64,000 bases of DNA from Osedax fenrisi (Eukaryota; Annelida; Polychaeta; Sabellida; Siboglinidae), in assembly GCA_964019155.1 (NCBI GenBank), contig OZ025242.1, positions 90,969,705 to 91,033,704 of the forward strand, in the 5' to 3' direction. This document shows positions 47,401 to 55,862 of the stretch, piece by piece; the stretch's first letter is position 1, and every line of letters begins with the position of its first letter. The notes under the pieces were generated by a model. That model was not told where the DNA came from and did no database searches. It saw nothing but the letters and a program-made list of their open reading frames with translations. The translations under genes and the position numbers were made by a program.

Positions 47401-50339
47401 CTATAAAGATACAGGTGGGTGTGTTAAACTATAGCCTACATGTGCAGCGATACTAGCCTCCTCTCTCTCTATCAGTCTACAGATCATGGCTCTCCTCTGG
47501 TATCTTATCAAGCTGCGGACACCACTAATGCTAGACTTATGCTGCACAACGTCACGTTGACGTGTCCTATAGCTCATTGGGTCGAACAGCTTAACTCTTC
47601 TGCGTACGGGTATTCTGGAGGCTTGGAAACTTTACAGGTTTGTACCTCTTAAACCCTATTTAAACTATATTTTGTCTATATTTAACCTCTATTTAACCCC
47701 TATTTTATCTATATTTAACCTCAATTTAACACCTATTTTATTTAACCCCTATTTTTATGCTTATGTAAAATCTATTATCTCACTTAACTTAACTTATCCC
47801 TACTTAACGTATTAGATATATTGCCGGGCATGTTTACAAGAACAGTATTCGTTGGCATTTTCTCAAGTACTAGTTGAAGGATTATATTCTGATATATCAT
47901 CACCGTTGACTTGTGTACGGTGTCCTTATGGAGCTAGATGTGAAGGTGGCATCTGGAATAACATAGGTTTCTGGGGTACACCTGTACGTGACAGAACTGA
48001 GACTGTACAGATGTTCCAATGCCCTGCTGATTATTGCGTACAAGATAGAAGCAATAAAGTTAATACTATCTTACATCTCCTCACTTTTGTTTACAATCTG
48101 TAACCTTTAACCTCTGCCAGGTAGCTTATTCCGTATGCGCGGAGAATAGAGGGGGAACGCTATGTGGCAGATGTAATACAGGCTACTCGGAGAGTATGTT
48201 TGCTAGTGTTTGTGTTGAAGAAGAGAGTTGTGGTATACATGTCTACATAACCATACTATTGGTGATCTACGGTATCCTCTATGTCCTGTTCTTCATGTTT
48301 GAATATGATTACGTACGATTTCTACAGGTTAATATAATATAACCTATTTATATAAATCATAATAATTTATGTATAATTTGATCAATATTTCATGATTCTA
48401 TTAATGATTTTGAAATACATTATTATTATTACTTAGAGAATTTCAAGAAAAATGAAGAACACTCAAACTGGGAGATATGAAGAAGCGCATGAAACCGGAT
48501 ATTTCCAGATATTCATGTACTACATTCAGACTATATCTTTACTTCAAATCAGCATCATTGTCAGCGATCAAAACTCAGTGAACTATAAGAACATACACAG
48601 AGCCTCAGATTTGATTCCCAGCAGTGTGTTAAACTTCATTAATAAGATCTTCTCCATGGACATACTAGGAGTTCATACGGCTCCTTGTCTCTTTAAGAAC
48701 ACCAATGCCATCACTAAAACAGGCTTTCAAAGTCTGTTTATTCTCTACTTCTTTGTGATTCTATTGTGCATGTATGTGTTTAGCGGATGTTGTTGTGTAT
48801 TCTGGAGAGTTGACAGACGACCTTTCTTTGGTAACATTTCTATGAACGGTCGCATAGTTACGACCTTGATAGCACTGTTTCTCTATACATATCAGGTTTA
48901 TAACTGCATATTTAATATATGTATACTGTATGTCCATATAGAGTAAATTATTACTATTATATTATTATTACTATATCATATAAAATAATAATCTACATAT
49001 TCTATTCCATATGTTTGCGGTCAATTGCAAATATTTTCGATGATGGTGGAAATTTTATTTACAATATATCGTTAATATTGACCTATTTCCATTGACTCCA
49101 TTTAATTATAACATTTATATAATATAAGTTAACATGTAAACATGCTAATCTATTCGACACACCTCACAGACACTTGCAGAGAATGCGTTCATGGTACTAA
49201 ACTGCGTGACCTTGAACGATGAATCTATCCTGTTCTACGATGGTACTGTGACCTGTCTACAAAGATGGCAGTACGGTGTGATCTTTGCCGTGTGCGTGTT
49301 TATTCTGCCATTCTTCATCGTTCTATTGTTTGGACCTAAACTAATGGCCGCCAAGAAGTTATCCGTACCCGCGTTCATCATCGGTTGCCTGTTTCCGTTG
49401 TTTATGGCGGTTCCCATAGTAACGCGATTCATAAAGATCAGAAAGCAGCCCCTACCTATCTCTGATGACGATGATAATGCATACACGGAGAGGGTGAGAA
49501 ATGGGTGTGATGTACGCATTAATGTAGTGCAAGTAGTGACGGGTGCCTATAGACAAGATATCTACGATGGAGTGTGTTGGGAGGGTGTGATTAATCTGAG
49601 ACGTTTAGTTGTCGTGTTGTTGTTTACCCTTGTTAATGACGCCCTGCTTAAGCAGGTGTCTCTGGTGATTATCTGCTTCATTATACTGATGGTACACGTA
49701 AGGTTTGCACCCCCACCCCCCCCCTCGGGGTTACTAACTAACTCTTATCTACGTCTTTCTTAGGATACGACCCTTCAAACATTCCATCTCAAACACTGTA
49801 GAGTCTGTGTCGCTCTCTATCTTATTGATCGTCTCCACAATGAACTTGGTCAAGGCAACCTTCTATCACTCTCAATCGATACCCAGAGACTCTGGCTACA
49901 AAGTCATTGTGGTCTTCGAATGGATAGAAGCTATAGCCATAGCCCTGCTGCCATTGGCTATCATTATTATCATTCTATTGCACATTGTTCTGAAGGTTGC
50001 GAACTTAGTTACCTCTCGCTATGGTCACAATGACAGCTGTATGCCTGAAGAATATAAAGTTTATTCCAACGATGGTCAACATTATTCTCCAGGTGCATCC
50101 AACGGTTCGTATTAGTACTTATACACCCATATATGGTAATGTTTATGTTTATATATTTCATAGAACAATCACGCATTCATGAATATGAGAATGAATTTGC
50201 AAACAGAAGATATATTGACAAACTAAATAAAGAATGCTTCAATGATCAACATATATCTACTAATAGCTATATTGGAACTAGATACTATGATAAGAGATAT
50301 CACAAGGTGATGTTTGTACCTCAGAGAGGTGATTGGTAA
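28029..50339 (+). CDS. Giant modular surface protein: mucin / EGF / SEA / MAM / SRCR / beta-helix / polytopic membrane domain (5' end incomplete)
   Basis: Fifty exons chain without a frame break from 28029 to a TAA at 50337-50339, about 12.9 kb coding (about 4,300 residues). Only the junction inside the first MAM domain (41982/42032) is uncertain. Domain order: ephrin-receptor-like Cys module, Thr-rich mucin, MAM-like, ephrin-like, a novel Cys module, three EGFs; ephrin-like, MAM-like, ephrin-like, the novel module, two EGFs; SEA; MAM; a Cys-rich module; SRCR; an unassigned module; MAM; beta-helix (pectin-lyase-like) repeats; Cys-rich juxtamembrane part; about nine hydrophobic segments; a cytoplasmic tail. 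Most extracellular modules have phase 1-1 boundaries, as in exon-shuffled proteins. Likely a glycosylated cell-surface or matrix receptor; ligand unknown. Introns are mostly 50-400 bp, with GTT donors at 38 of 49. It converges on the AKR gene. The start codon was not found (see 26271-26351). Block details follow. Confidence 0.88.
28240..28302. repeat. (TA)n microsatellite in intron 1
   Basis: Nearly pure TA run. The rest of intron 1 (28191-29318) is featureless AT-rich sequence. Confidence 0.85.
29319..33644 (+). CDS. Exon 2: 4.3-kb mucin-like exon
   Basis: A single uninterrupted exon of 4,326 nt (1,442 codons; acceptor CCAACAG, donor GTTAGA, phases 1-1) with no Cys and very high Thr, Pro and Gln. 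It starts VSGFTTIPTSNT, then a TTLP/TALPT-rich part, then 59 units of the decapeptide TYTQTQPDQT (29971-31740). Two more small arrays of the same decapeptide (about 32250-32335 and 32880-33020) alternate with TTLP/TTIP-rich spacers that resemble each other (for example SSTTIPVTLSN and PSTTIPITPST). Dense Thr/Pro means probable O-glycosylation; the stretch should be an extended stalk. Long minus-strand open frames here are by-products of the repeat. It is far longer than any other exon of the gene, and the next longest is 533 nt. Confidence 0.88.
29971..31740 (+). repeat. Coding minisatellite, 59 x 30 bp
   Basis: The consensus unit is ACTTACACACAAACACAACC followed by CGATCAAACA. All 59 units are exactly 30 bp with no indel over 1.77 kb. 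Variants include TTT (Phe) for TAC, AAAC (Lys) for CAAC, and silent CGTATACA. The variant order ACAAT/ACAAA, TTTT, plain, CAAAAC recurs at 30751 and 31381, a higher-order period of 21 units (630 bp). Confidence 0.95.
33753..35018 (+). CDS. Exons 3-6: end of mucin stalk and MAM-like domain A
   Basis: Exon 3 (33753-34025) is again Thr-rich (VTTTTLPIVFSSTTLP). Exons 4-6 (34316-34439, 34554-34755, 34937-35018; internal phases 2 and 0) encode a domain with FVCIFICDACGL near its start, LTFGKDISIGSACINIKYRI in the middle and EINYLKISQDAC at the end. The layout (early Cys pair, central SPxC-like strand, terminal C) is MAM-like, that is, a jelly-roll adhesion fold. Exons 14-16 encode a second copy with the same intron phases. 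A long (TA)n run fills intron 3 (about 34063-34120). Confidence 0.75.
35080..38606 (+). CDS. Exons 7-12: ephrin-like, novel Cys module, three EGF domains
   Basis: Exon 7 (35080-35229): ephrin-receptor-like, VCTRGSYIHGIHCHKCPL. Exons 8 (35350-35428) and 9 (37794-37966), split by a 2.4-kb intron at phase 2, form a Cys module I do not recognise (NLCKQEHYAMVYSR ... CSVQACFHQSNFYY ... CLFYYC ... GDIYF); exons 18-19 repeat it. Exons 10 (38077-38235), 11 (38292-38411) and 12 (38496-38606) each encode one EGF-like domain at phase 1-1: NYCLNNGICENK...CVCMPGYNGSRC, CMNNGTC...CNCTSPLYSGSRC, and CGGRGTC...CLCDDGLMGVTC. None shows a clear calcium-binding N-terminal signature. Confidence 0.85.
35854..35930. 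repeat. Dispersed palindrome, double copy in intron 8
   Basis: A first half ACACCTCCTATAACCTAAGG and then a near-perfect 36-bp palindrome at 35892-35927 (arms AAGACCTCCTATAA / TTATAGGAGGTCTT around CTCGAGG, with one mismatch). Confidence 0.85.
36471..36966. mobile_element. MITE-like element with degraded 80-bp inverted ends in intron 8
   Basis: The left arm (36471-36562: TTGAAGAAGGCTGCGATTA ... GTCAGAGTTCAATATGGGCG ... GGTACTTATATATGTCA) aligns, with gaps, to the complement of the right arm (36885-36966: CTGAAAGATGGCCGCCGATT ... TCAGAGTCCAAGGTGGGCG ... GTACTTTATATGTCA). The interior is non-coding. Confidence 0.6.
38792..40801 (+). CDS. Exons 13-20: second copy of the module block, ending in two EGF domains
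   Basis: Exon 13 (38792-38962): ephrin-like, VCKKGSYLDMKRSTCMLCPK. Exons 14-16 (39027-39153, 39401-39593, 39667-39754): MAM-like domain B with LILPMMNVTSPICLRVQYNI and a terminal DGSIDTC. Exon 17 (39829-39990): ephrin-like, NCSVGHYKDSNSKQCMPCPI. Exons 18-19 (40137-40221, 40283-40470): second copy of the novel module (NLCLKVVHEFVLF ... CAVLSCQKSYSVF ... CVFYKC ... DIYF). Exon 20 (40526-40801): two EGF domains in one exon, the second of textbook form (CNQSACLNGGTC...CSCLPQYTGMKC). Intron phases match block A position by position. Confidence 0.86.
40889..41323 (+). CDS. Exons 21-23: SEA domain
   Basis: Exons 40889-41007, 41084-41142 and 41202-41323 (phases 1-0, 0-2, 2-1). They read FQLYNIAFSHDLTNTSSLAY, then ITQYFSVKNIQIGYIQIIFR, NGSLYMDVYLAFYEPVLNML. 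This follows the SEA pattern: an N-terminal strand plus helix with L.N..S..Y, then a central strand, then NGSL.VD...F. In mucins and adhesion receptors SEA often self-cleaves at G-S-V/I; here the turn reads NGSL, so cleavage is uncertain. I chose the acceptor at 41201 because the one at 41175 breaks the frame. Confidence 0.75.
41858..42433 (+). CDS. Exons 24-26: first MAM domain (one junction uncertain)
   Basis: Exon 24 starts at 41858 (FQCGFTVDKCGMSKRSSFSE), like the C.FE....C start of MAM domains. Exon 25 (about 42032-42271) holds YSIDTRIETPVMNNTNHMLL with FTYRIRGQGAMLTIA, and exon 26 (42340-42433) ISFEAYLHNGLNSDIAISDI. The frame changes between 41980 and 42032; a 49-nt intron from 41983 (GTATCC) to 42031 restores it, but the acceptor would be GAG, so another intron or a frameshift is possible. 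Confidence 0.7.
42488..42721 (+). CDS. Exon 27: unassigned Cys-rich module
   Basis: One phase 1-1 exon of 78 codons, acceptor TTTTTAG, donor GTAAGT. It reads SDPCYIFSEVHNRSDCLVNI, WKQYCQSNSQYNPVYNTNSY and ends DFSIQFCLSKC. Five cysteines; no family recognised. Its symmetric phases and position between MAM and SRCR say it is a genuine extracellular module. Intron 27 (42722-43040) holds nothing notable beyond an imperfect inverted repeat of TTTTTAAATTACAAA near 42850-42905. Confidence 0.7.
43041..43416 (+). CDS. Exons 28-29: SRCR domain
   Basis: Exons 43041-43150 and 43224-43416 (phases 1-0, 0-1). They encode a near-complete scavenger-receptor Cys-rich domain: LRLTDGYSNYSGRVEIFSYG, QWSTICDDDLDDNDAKVICSQLGYSEGEA in two pieces across the intron, then IIFTNLQCSGKEQNILQCAH and DASVVC. 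Family marks are the R(L)..G....GRVE start, W.T.CDD, V.C..LG and the C..E..L..C motif. SRCR domains bind ligands and polyanions and are abundant in sponge receptors. Confidence 0.92.
43631..44323 (+). CDS. Exons 30-33: unassigned beta-rich module
   Basis: Exons 43631-43740, 43798-43950, 44018-44191 and 44251-44323 are phase 1-0, 0-0, 0-0, 0-1, so the four form one symmetric unit of 170 codons. Readable stretches are VAGDSMYIGSDPIHRSTTDD, WQVYCIRPNQILYAMVLRPL, AVNKGDIISFYFPNLNPVPY and RLYSIRLTVVISAL. It looks like an all-beta extracellular domain with few Cys; no family recognised. Confidence 0.72.
44637..45301 (+). CDS. Exons 34-36: second MAM domain
   Basis: Exons 44637-44820, 44916-45099 and 45217-45301 (phases 1-2, 2-0, 0-1). 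A clear MAM domain: FNCSFEDGFCGIGGLHNGYT, WTRLTGSTPSLRTGP, GQYYAYFEATG, then FVCLQFSYHMRGSSIESLMI and finally ITAMIGSTSLSDVAIDF with a terminal GKC. The SFEDGFC start, W.R..G.TPS..TGP and YY.YFEA match the family closely. MAM domains mediate adhesive dimerisation. Confidence 0.9.
45462..47637 (+). CDS. Exons 37-44: linker and beta-helix (pectin-lyase-like) region
   Basis: Exon 37 (45462-45503) is a 14-codon Thr-rich linker. Exons 38 (45596-45695) and 39 (45760-46243) open the beta-helix with TFYISNTNGTDSNNCG and NPCKSIDYAFRFA, the usual start of parallel beta-helix regions in large animal and protist surface proteins. Exons 40 (46471-46764), 41 (46913-47006), 42 (47068-47177), 43 (47265-47414) and 44 (47476-47637) carry coil repeats such as GSGGAIRFS, IEILNSTFIKNEA, SGGAVYIHI, ITIRDCTFTDNRANAK and GGTLFVSS. 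The SGGA(I/V) and F..N.A turns match right-handed beta-helix repeats. All phases chain. Confidence 0.82.
46275..46450. repeat. CT-rich microsatellite in intron 39
   Basis: Long pyrimidine run of CTCTCT/CTTTCT; it may serve as an extended polypyrimidine tract for the acceptor at 46470. Confidence 0.85.
47816..50339 (+). CDS. Exons 45-50: Cys-rich juxtamembrane part, polytopic membrane domain, tail
   Basis: Exon 45 (47816-48058): CRACLQEQYSLAF, CVRCPYGARCEGGIW, FQCPADYC. Exon 46 (48121-48327): NRGGTLCGRCNTGYSESMFA, then the first hydrophobic helix (VYITILLVIYGILYVLFFMF). Exons 47 (48437-48895), 48 (49170-49702) and 49 (49764-50104) carry about eight more hydrophobic segments (for example WQYGVIFAVCVFILPFFIVL, RLVVVLLFTLVNDALLKQ and AIALLPLAIIIIILLHIVL). 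The donor of exon 48 must be GTTTGC at 49703, because the GTAAGG five bases earlier breaks frame. Exon 50 (50164-50339) encodes a charged, Tyr-rich cytoplasmic tail ending QRGDW. Cys-rich CP.GA.C plus LCG.C..GY followed by a multi-TM block recurs after beta-helix regions in other eukaryotes; transport or signalling function is unproven. Confidence 0.85.
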
Positions 50340-50417
50340 ACCGAGATGAATCACCTATTTATTGCATTGTTTTATATATATTATTTACAACATGAACGCG
50401 CCATATAAATTACCATT

Positions 50418-50423
50418 AATAAA
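50418..50423 (+). terminator. Poly(A) signal of the giant gene
   Basis: AATAAA 78 nt past the stop codon and before the convergent AKR gene. Confidence 0.6.
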
Positions 50424-50560
50424 TTTGTATTAATTTTCATTACAATGAATCTAAATCTATAACAATTATATTTAGATGTATCTTTTTATCTATATTTACT
50501 TTTATATTGTAACTATAATATAATAAATATATTACATAATTATAAATCTATAAAGCAATA

Positions 50561-50566
50561 TTTATT
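50561..50566 (-). terminator. Poly(A) signal of the AKR gene
   Basis: TTTATT (AATAAA on the minus strand) about 38 nt past the AKR stop codon. The two convergent signals are about 140 bp apart. Confidence 0.6.
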
Positions 50567-50603
50567 AAAAATTAAACAACTATTTTCTATTGGTGCCTTG
50601 ATG

Positions 50604-50961
50604 TTAAAAGAATGAACTATCATTGACCTTGAAGGGGTAGTGAGGGGCTGCTTCATCTCTTGGCTGTTTCTCACTGTCAACAAACATTCAGTTTATAATC
50701 TAACTACTCAATGGAAATTTAGAAAATGAAAATACTTTATTACATTATATTAGGTATAGATTTATTTAACTAAAATAATGTTAACCCTTTATCATTAGTA
50801 GTAAGTGGAACGACTATTCTAATGTCTTTGTTCAGATTTTCTATATTTTTGATTTCTTCCGGTGACAATTCAAAATCAAAAATCTAAAATAGAATGTTGA
50901 AATATAAATTGCAAATTTAAAATAAATAGTATATAAATGTATATTTAGAATAATATACAAT

Positions 50962-50993
<32 letters not shown>

Positions 50994-53690
50994 AATACAA
51001 ATGTGTTTACTTTACTGTGGTCTATATAAGGTTAATTATCATAATGAACTATTCTTCGTTGAGTATATTTTCAATATTTAGGTTAATATTTCAATATTTA
51101 TATAAATATATTGGTATTATATATATATATATATACTAGATAGATTTAGTAATATATAATATAGATATTCTTAGTGTTATTAGTGATGGTTTTTAAATAA
51201 TAATAATAACCGATAACAATAACTAATGCTGTGTGATAATAATAGTTATTTGATAGCAAATTGTTTTTAATTTGTGATTTAAATAAATCATAACTGTTGT
51301 TTAGTTTTAAAACTTTGGTAGGCTATTCCAGAGTGTAATAGGTTGTGTTGTGAAATGGGCGCTTACCAAATCTCATATAATGATAATCTTTTGGTTTAAT
51401 CATGATGTCAGAGTAAGGTTGATAGTTAGTTGATTTGGGGTGTTCGCATTATTGAGTTAGTAAGGTGCAGTGCTGATCATGATGATGATATTATATAATA
51501 GAAAGAGAGTTTTATAGTTAGACTAGGAGATTGTAGACCCATTTAGTTTTAGTCTTAGTTGCCATACAGATGTGATGTAGTCAATATAGTTCTGATTGAT
51601 CTATTTAGTAAGAGGTCAAGGTCGGTTAGTAAAGAGTTGCTGTAGTTGGGGCGGTGTATTATAAGTAATTCGGTGAGAAGTTTAGTAGTGGTCAATAATG
51701 GTCTTATTTTTTATATATTAAATATTGATGGAATGAAATTGATTTTTTTTAGTAGAATATGTTTTCAGTTGAGAAAATGTGTAAGTGGGGCGTTATCAAG
51801 GTATTTATGGGGGTAAGTGGGGCGTTATCAAGGTATTTATGGGGTAAGTGGGGCGTTATCAAGGTATTTATGGGGGTAAGTGGGGGTATTATCAAGGTAT
51901 TTATGGGGGTAAGTGGGGCGTTATCAAGGTATTTATGGGGTAAGTGAGGCGTTATCAAGGTATTTATGGGGTAAGTGGGGCGTTATCAAGGTATTTATGG
52001 GGGTAAGTGGGGCGTTATCAAGGTATTTATGGGGGTAAGTGGGGCGTTATCAAGGTATTTATGGGGGTAAGTGGGGCATTATCAAGGTATTTATGGGGTA
52101 AGTGCGGCGTTATCAAGGTATTTATGGGGGTAAGTGGGGTATTATCAAGGTATTTATGGGGTAAGTGAGGCGTTATCAAGGTATTTATGGGGGTAAGTGG
52201 GGCGTTATCAAGGTATTTATGGGATAAGTGGGGCGTTATCAAGGTATTTATGGGGGTAAGTGGGGCGTTATCAAGGTATTTATGGGGGTAAGTGGGGCGT
52301 TATCAAGGTATTTATGGGGGTAAGTGAGGCATTATCAAGGTATTTATGGGGGTAAGTGAGGCATTATCAAGGTATTTATGGGGGTAAGTGGGGCGTTATC
52401 AAGGTATTTATAGGGGTAAGTGGGGTGTTATCAAGGTATTTATGGGGGTAAGTGGGGCGTTATCAAGGTATTTATGGGGGTAAGTGGGGCGTTATCAAGG
52501 TATTTATAGGGGTAAGTGGGGCGTTATCAAGGTATTTATGGGGGTAAGTGGGGCGTTATCAAGGTATTTATGGGGGTAAGTGAGGCATTATCAAGGTATT
52601 TATGGGGGTAAGTGGGGCGTTATCAAGGTATTTATGGGGGTAAGTGGGGCGTTATCAAGGTATTTATGGGGGTAAGTGAGGCATTATCAAGGTATTTATG
52701 GGGGTAAGTGGGGCGTTATCAAGGTATTTATGGGGGTAAGTGGGGCGTTATCAAGGTATTTATGGGGGTAAGTGGGGCATTATCAAGGTATTTATAGGGG
52801 TAAGTGGGGCGTTATCAGGTATTTATGGGGGTAAGTGGGGCGTTATCAAGGTATTTATGGGGGTAAGTGGGGCGTTATCAAGGTATTTATGGGGGTAAGT
52901 GGGGCGTTATCAAGGTATTTATGGGGGTAAGTGGGGCGTTATCAAGGTATTTATGGGGGTAAGTGGGGCGTTATCAAGGTATTTATGGGGGTAAGTGGGG
53001 AGTTATCAAGGTATTTATGGTGGTAAGTGGGGCGTTATCAAGGTATTTATGGGGGTAAGTGGGGCGTTATCAAGGTATTTATGGGGGTAAGTGGGGCGTT
53101 ATCAAGGTATTTATGGGGGTAAGTGGGGCATTATCAATGTATTTATGGGGGTAAGTGGGGCGTTATCAAGGTAACAAGTATTGGCAATTAAGGTCGTCGT
53201 ATGAGTTAGAATATATGTTGAATAGTTCTGTCTTGGTCGAGTTTAGTAATGGTTGAAATATGTATTATGTATTGCACATTTGTAGTTCAGTAAAGCTAGT
53301 CAAGTTAGCTAGTATCTGTAGATCATCAGCACACATGATGTATGTTATGTTAGGGGTAGTGTTAATGAGGTTAGATAGGGTAAACGTATACATCGAGAAC
53401 AGTAGTGATGAGAGGACAGAGCCTTGTGATGGTATGGGGGTGGATATGGGGGTGGATATGGGGGGTGGATATGGGGGTGGATATGGGGGTGGATATGGGG
53501 GGTGGATATGGGGGGTGGATATGGGGGGTGGATATGGGGGTTGGATATGGGGGTTGGATATGGGGGTGGATATGGGGTGTTTATTTTAACACGCTAGGTG
53601 AAATAAAGAATTCTTTAATTATAAATATAATGTATTAAATATTATACAAGAATTATTCTATGAATAATGTGATAAAGTAGTTTATATACA

Positions 53691-53736
<46 letters not shown>

Positions 53737-55579
53737 AATATATATTTATATATATATATGTGTATTTAGATTAATACAAATAATTGTAATCGTAATATTG
53801 TAAATGTATTAGATTAAAATAGGGGTTTTATTCGTTTTCTCGTTTTCTATTTATTAATATTTATAATTATTAACACTGCCTAACCTCACCTAACAACGCC
53901 CAACACCGCCTATCACTACGTTTTAGGTAGTCAGTGAACTACATGATAATACACACACATCACCATCACACAATAACGTATTACCTGCGATCTTTACAGA
54001 GAGCACTATATTGCATTAGTAAACTTTAATCAGTGAAACAGTATTAGTAGCAGGGATGGGGTCAAATACGTATTTGTATTTAAATACGCTGATTATGTTT
54101 ATTTGTATTTGTATTTGTATTTGAATAATTATTCAGTGATGTATTTATATTTGTATTTGTATTTGAGTGTCGTATTTGGTGTATTTGATCAAATACAGTT
54201 TCAAATACACTTTTAAAAATATTTTAATAGAATGTAGAATTTAAACAATTACTTTATGAATGTAAAAAAATTAACAAAAAATGTACCATTTATATTAAAT
54301 AATACAGTTATTAAATAATAAAAATAATATAATACAATACAAAGTACAATACTTTTTAAATAATTTTATGAATATAGTATTCATATAGTATTCATATAGT
54401 ATAAATAAATTTATGAATTTATATTCTATATAGAATATGTATATAAATTATAACCTATAATATCCCAAGCAATCAGTCTATTGTTTATAGTTTTTATTTT
54501 ATTGATTTTTATTTAGGAATTAAATATATTAAAATAGATTTAAATTAATTATTATACAATCTGGTATAGGGTAAGGATTATTATTTTATATAAAATATGG
54601 TCATATGATTTAAAATATGATTAAATAAAATTATTTAATATTTAATGTGTTAATATTTGTATTTTGTATTTGTATTTGTATTTGTATTTGTATTTGTATA
54701 AAAATGTAATAAATATTTGTATTTGTATTTATATTTGATTCTTTAAGAAAAATGTATTTGTATTTGTATTTGTATTTGTATTTGATAGTGTATTTGACCC
54801 CAACCCTGATAAGTAGGGATGTTGATTAACAGCGATTATTGTAACATTGTTTATATTGAATGTGACTCATCCAACTCTAGATAGAACGTATGTATTACAA
54901 AGGATATAAACACATTACTATATGGAGAGCTATCAGGGCTATATAATAATGATTTTAAATATATTATAGAAATAATTCTTATTTAAAATTATATATTTAT
55001 ACATATATACATTTAACTATAATTCATTTCTATTTATATATATCGCTTTTATTAAATTATTATGATAATTATAAAATAGTTGGATGGTCAATGACAAAAC
55101 CTGAATGTTTTCTTTAATTCTGGATATCGTTTTGCTTTTAGGTATATATTTATACATATATACATTTAACTATAATTCATTTCTATTTATATATATCGCT
55201 TTTATTAAATTATTATGATAATTATAAAATAGTTGGATGGTCAATGACAAAACCTGAATGTTTTCTTTAATTCTGGATATCGTTTTGCTTTTAGGAATAG
55301 TGATTATATTACGTTCAATCAACCAACGTAATGCCACCTATTGGAAATTACGATAACTAAAATTAAATATACGATTAACAGATGAACCAATTATATATAT
55401 ATTAATATAAGAATTTATCATAAATATCTAGGTAGAAAAAGAAGCAAGCTTACAGAGTCTTCTACCTAAATTTAGAATATTGAGGAATACAAATGTAATA
55501 TATACTAATTTAATAAAAAATTAAAATTACACTTTAAACATATAAATAACAAAATGATAACATTTTAAATATCCATAAG

Positions 55580-55620
<41 letters not shown>

Positions 55621-55822
55621 AATAAAGAGATGTTTAATTAGATGCGTGTATTATATAAAACCTGAGCCGCAGATTTTCCTTTCATTTTACCAATTTTCAC
55701 GAGTGTTTCATCTTTAAGCATATTAGAACTGTTGCCGCTAGTGCTATGTGGGAGAGAGGTTAGTTAAGGCTATCTCATACAACTATGTGGTATTAATGAG
55801 AGCCTGTCGCATCTATTTAATG

Positions 55823-55862
<40 letters not shown>

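Noticed and set aside
51749..52242. Open frames on both strands across the 32-bp minisatellite
   Set aside because: Low-complexity translation of a tandem repeat inside an AKR intron.
51776..53171. CRISPR-like array
   Set aside because: The repeats are contiguous 32-bp units without unique spacers, in an animal intron; it is a minisatellite.
53405..53638. Gly/Met/Trp-rich open frames near 53.5 kb
   Set aside because: Translation of the GGATATGGGGGT repeat; the real trace there is the minus-strand RT fossil.
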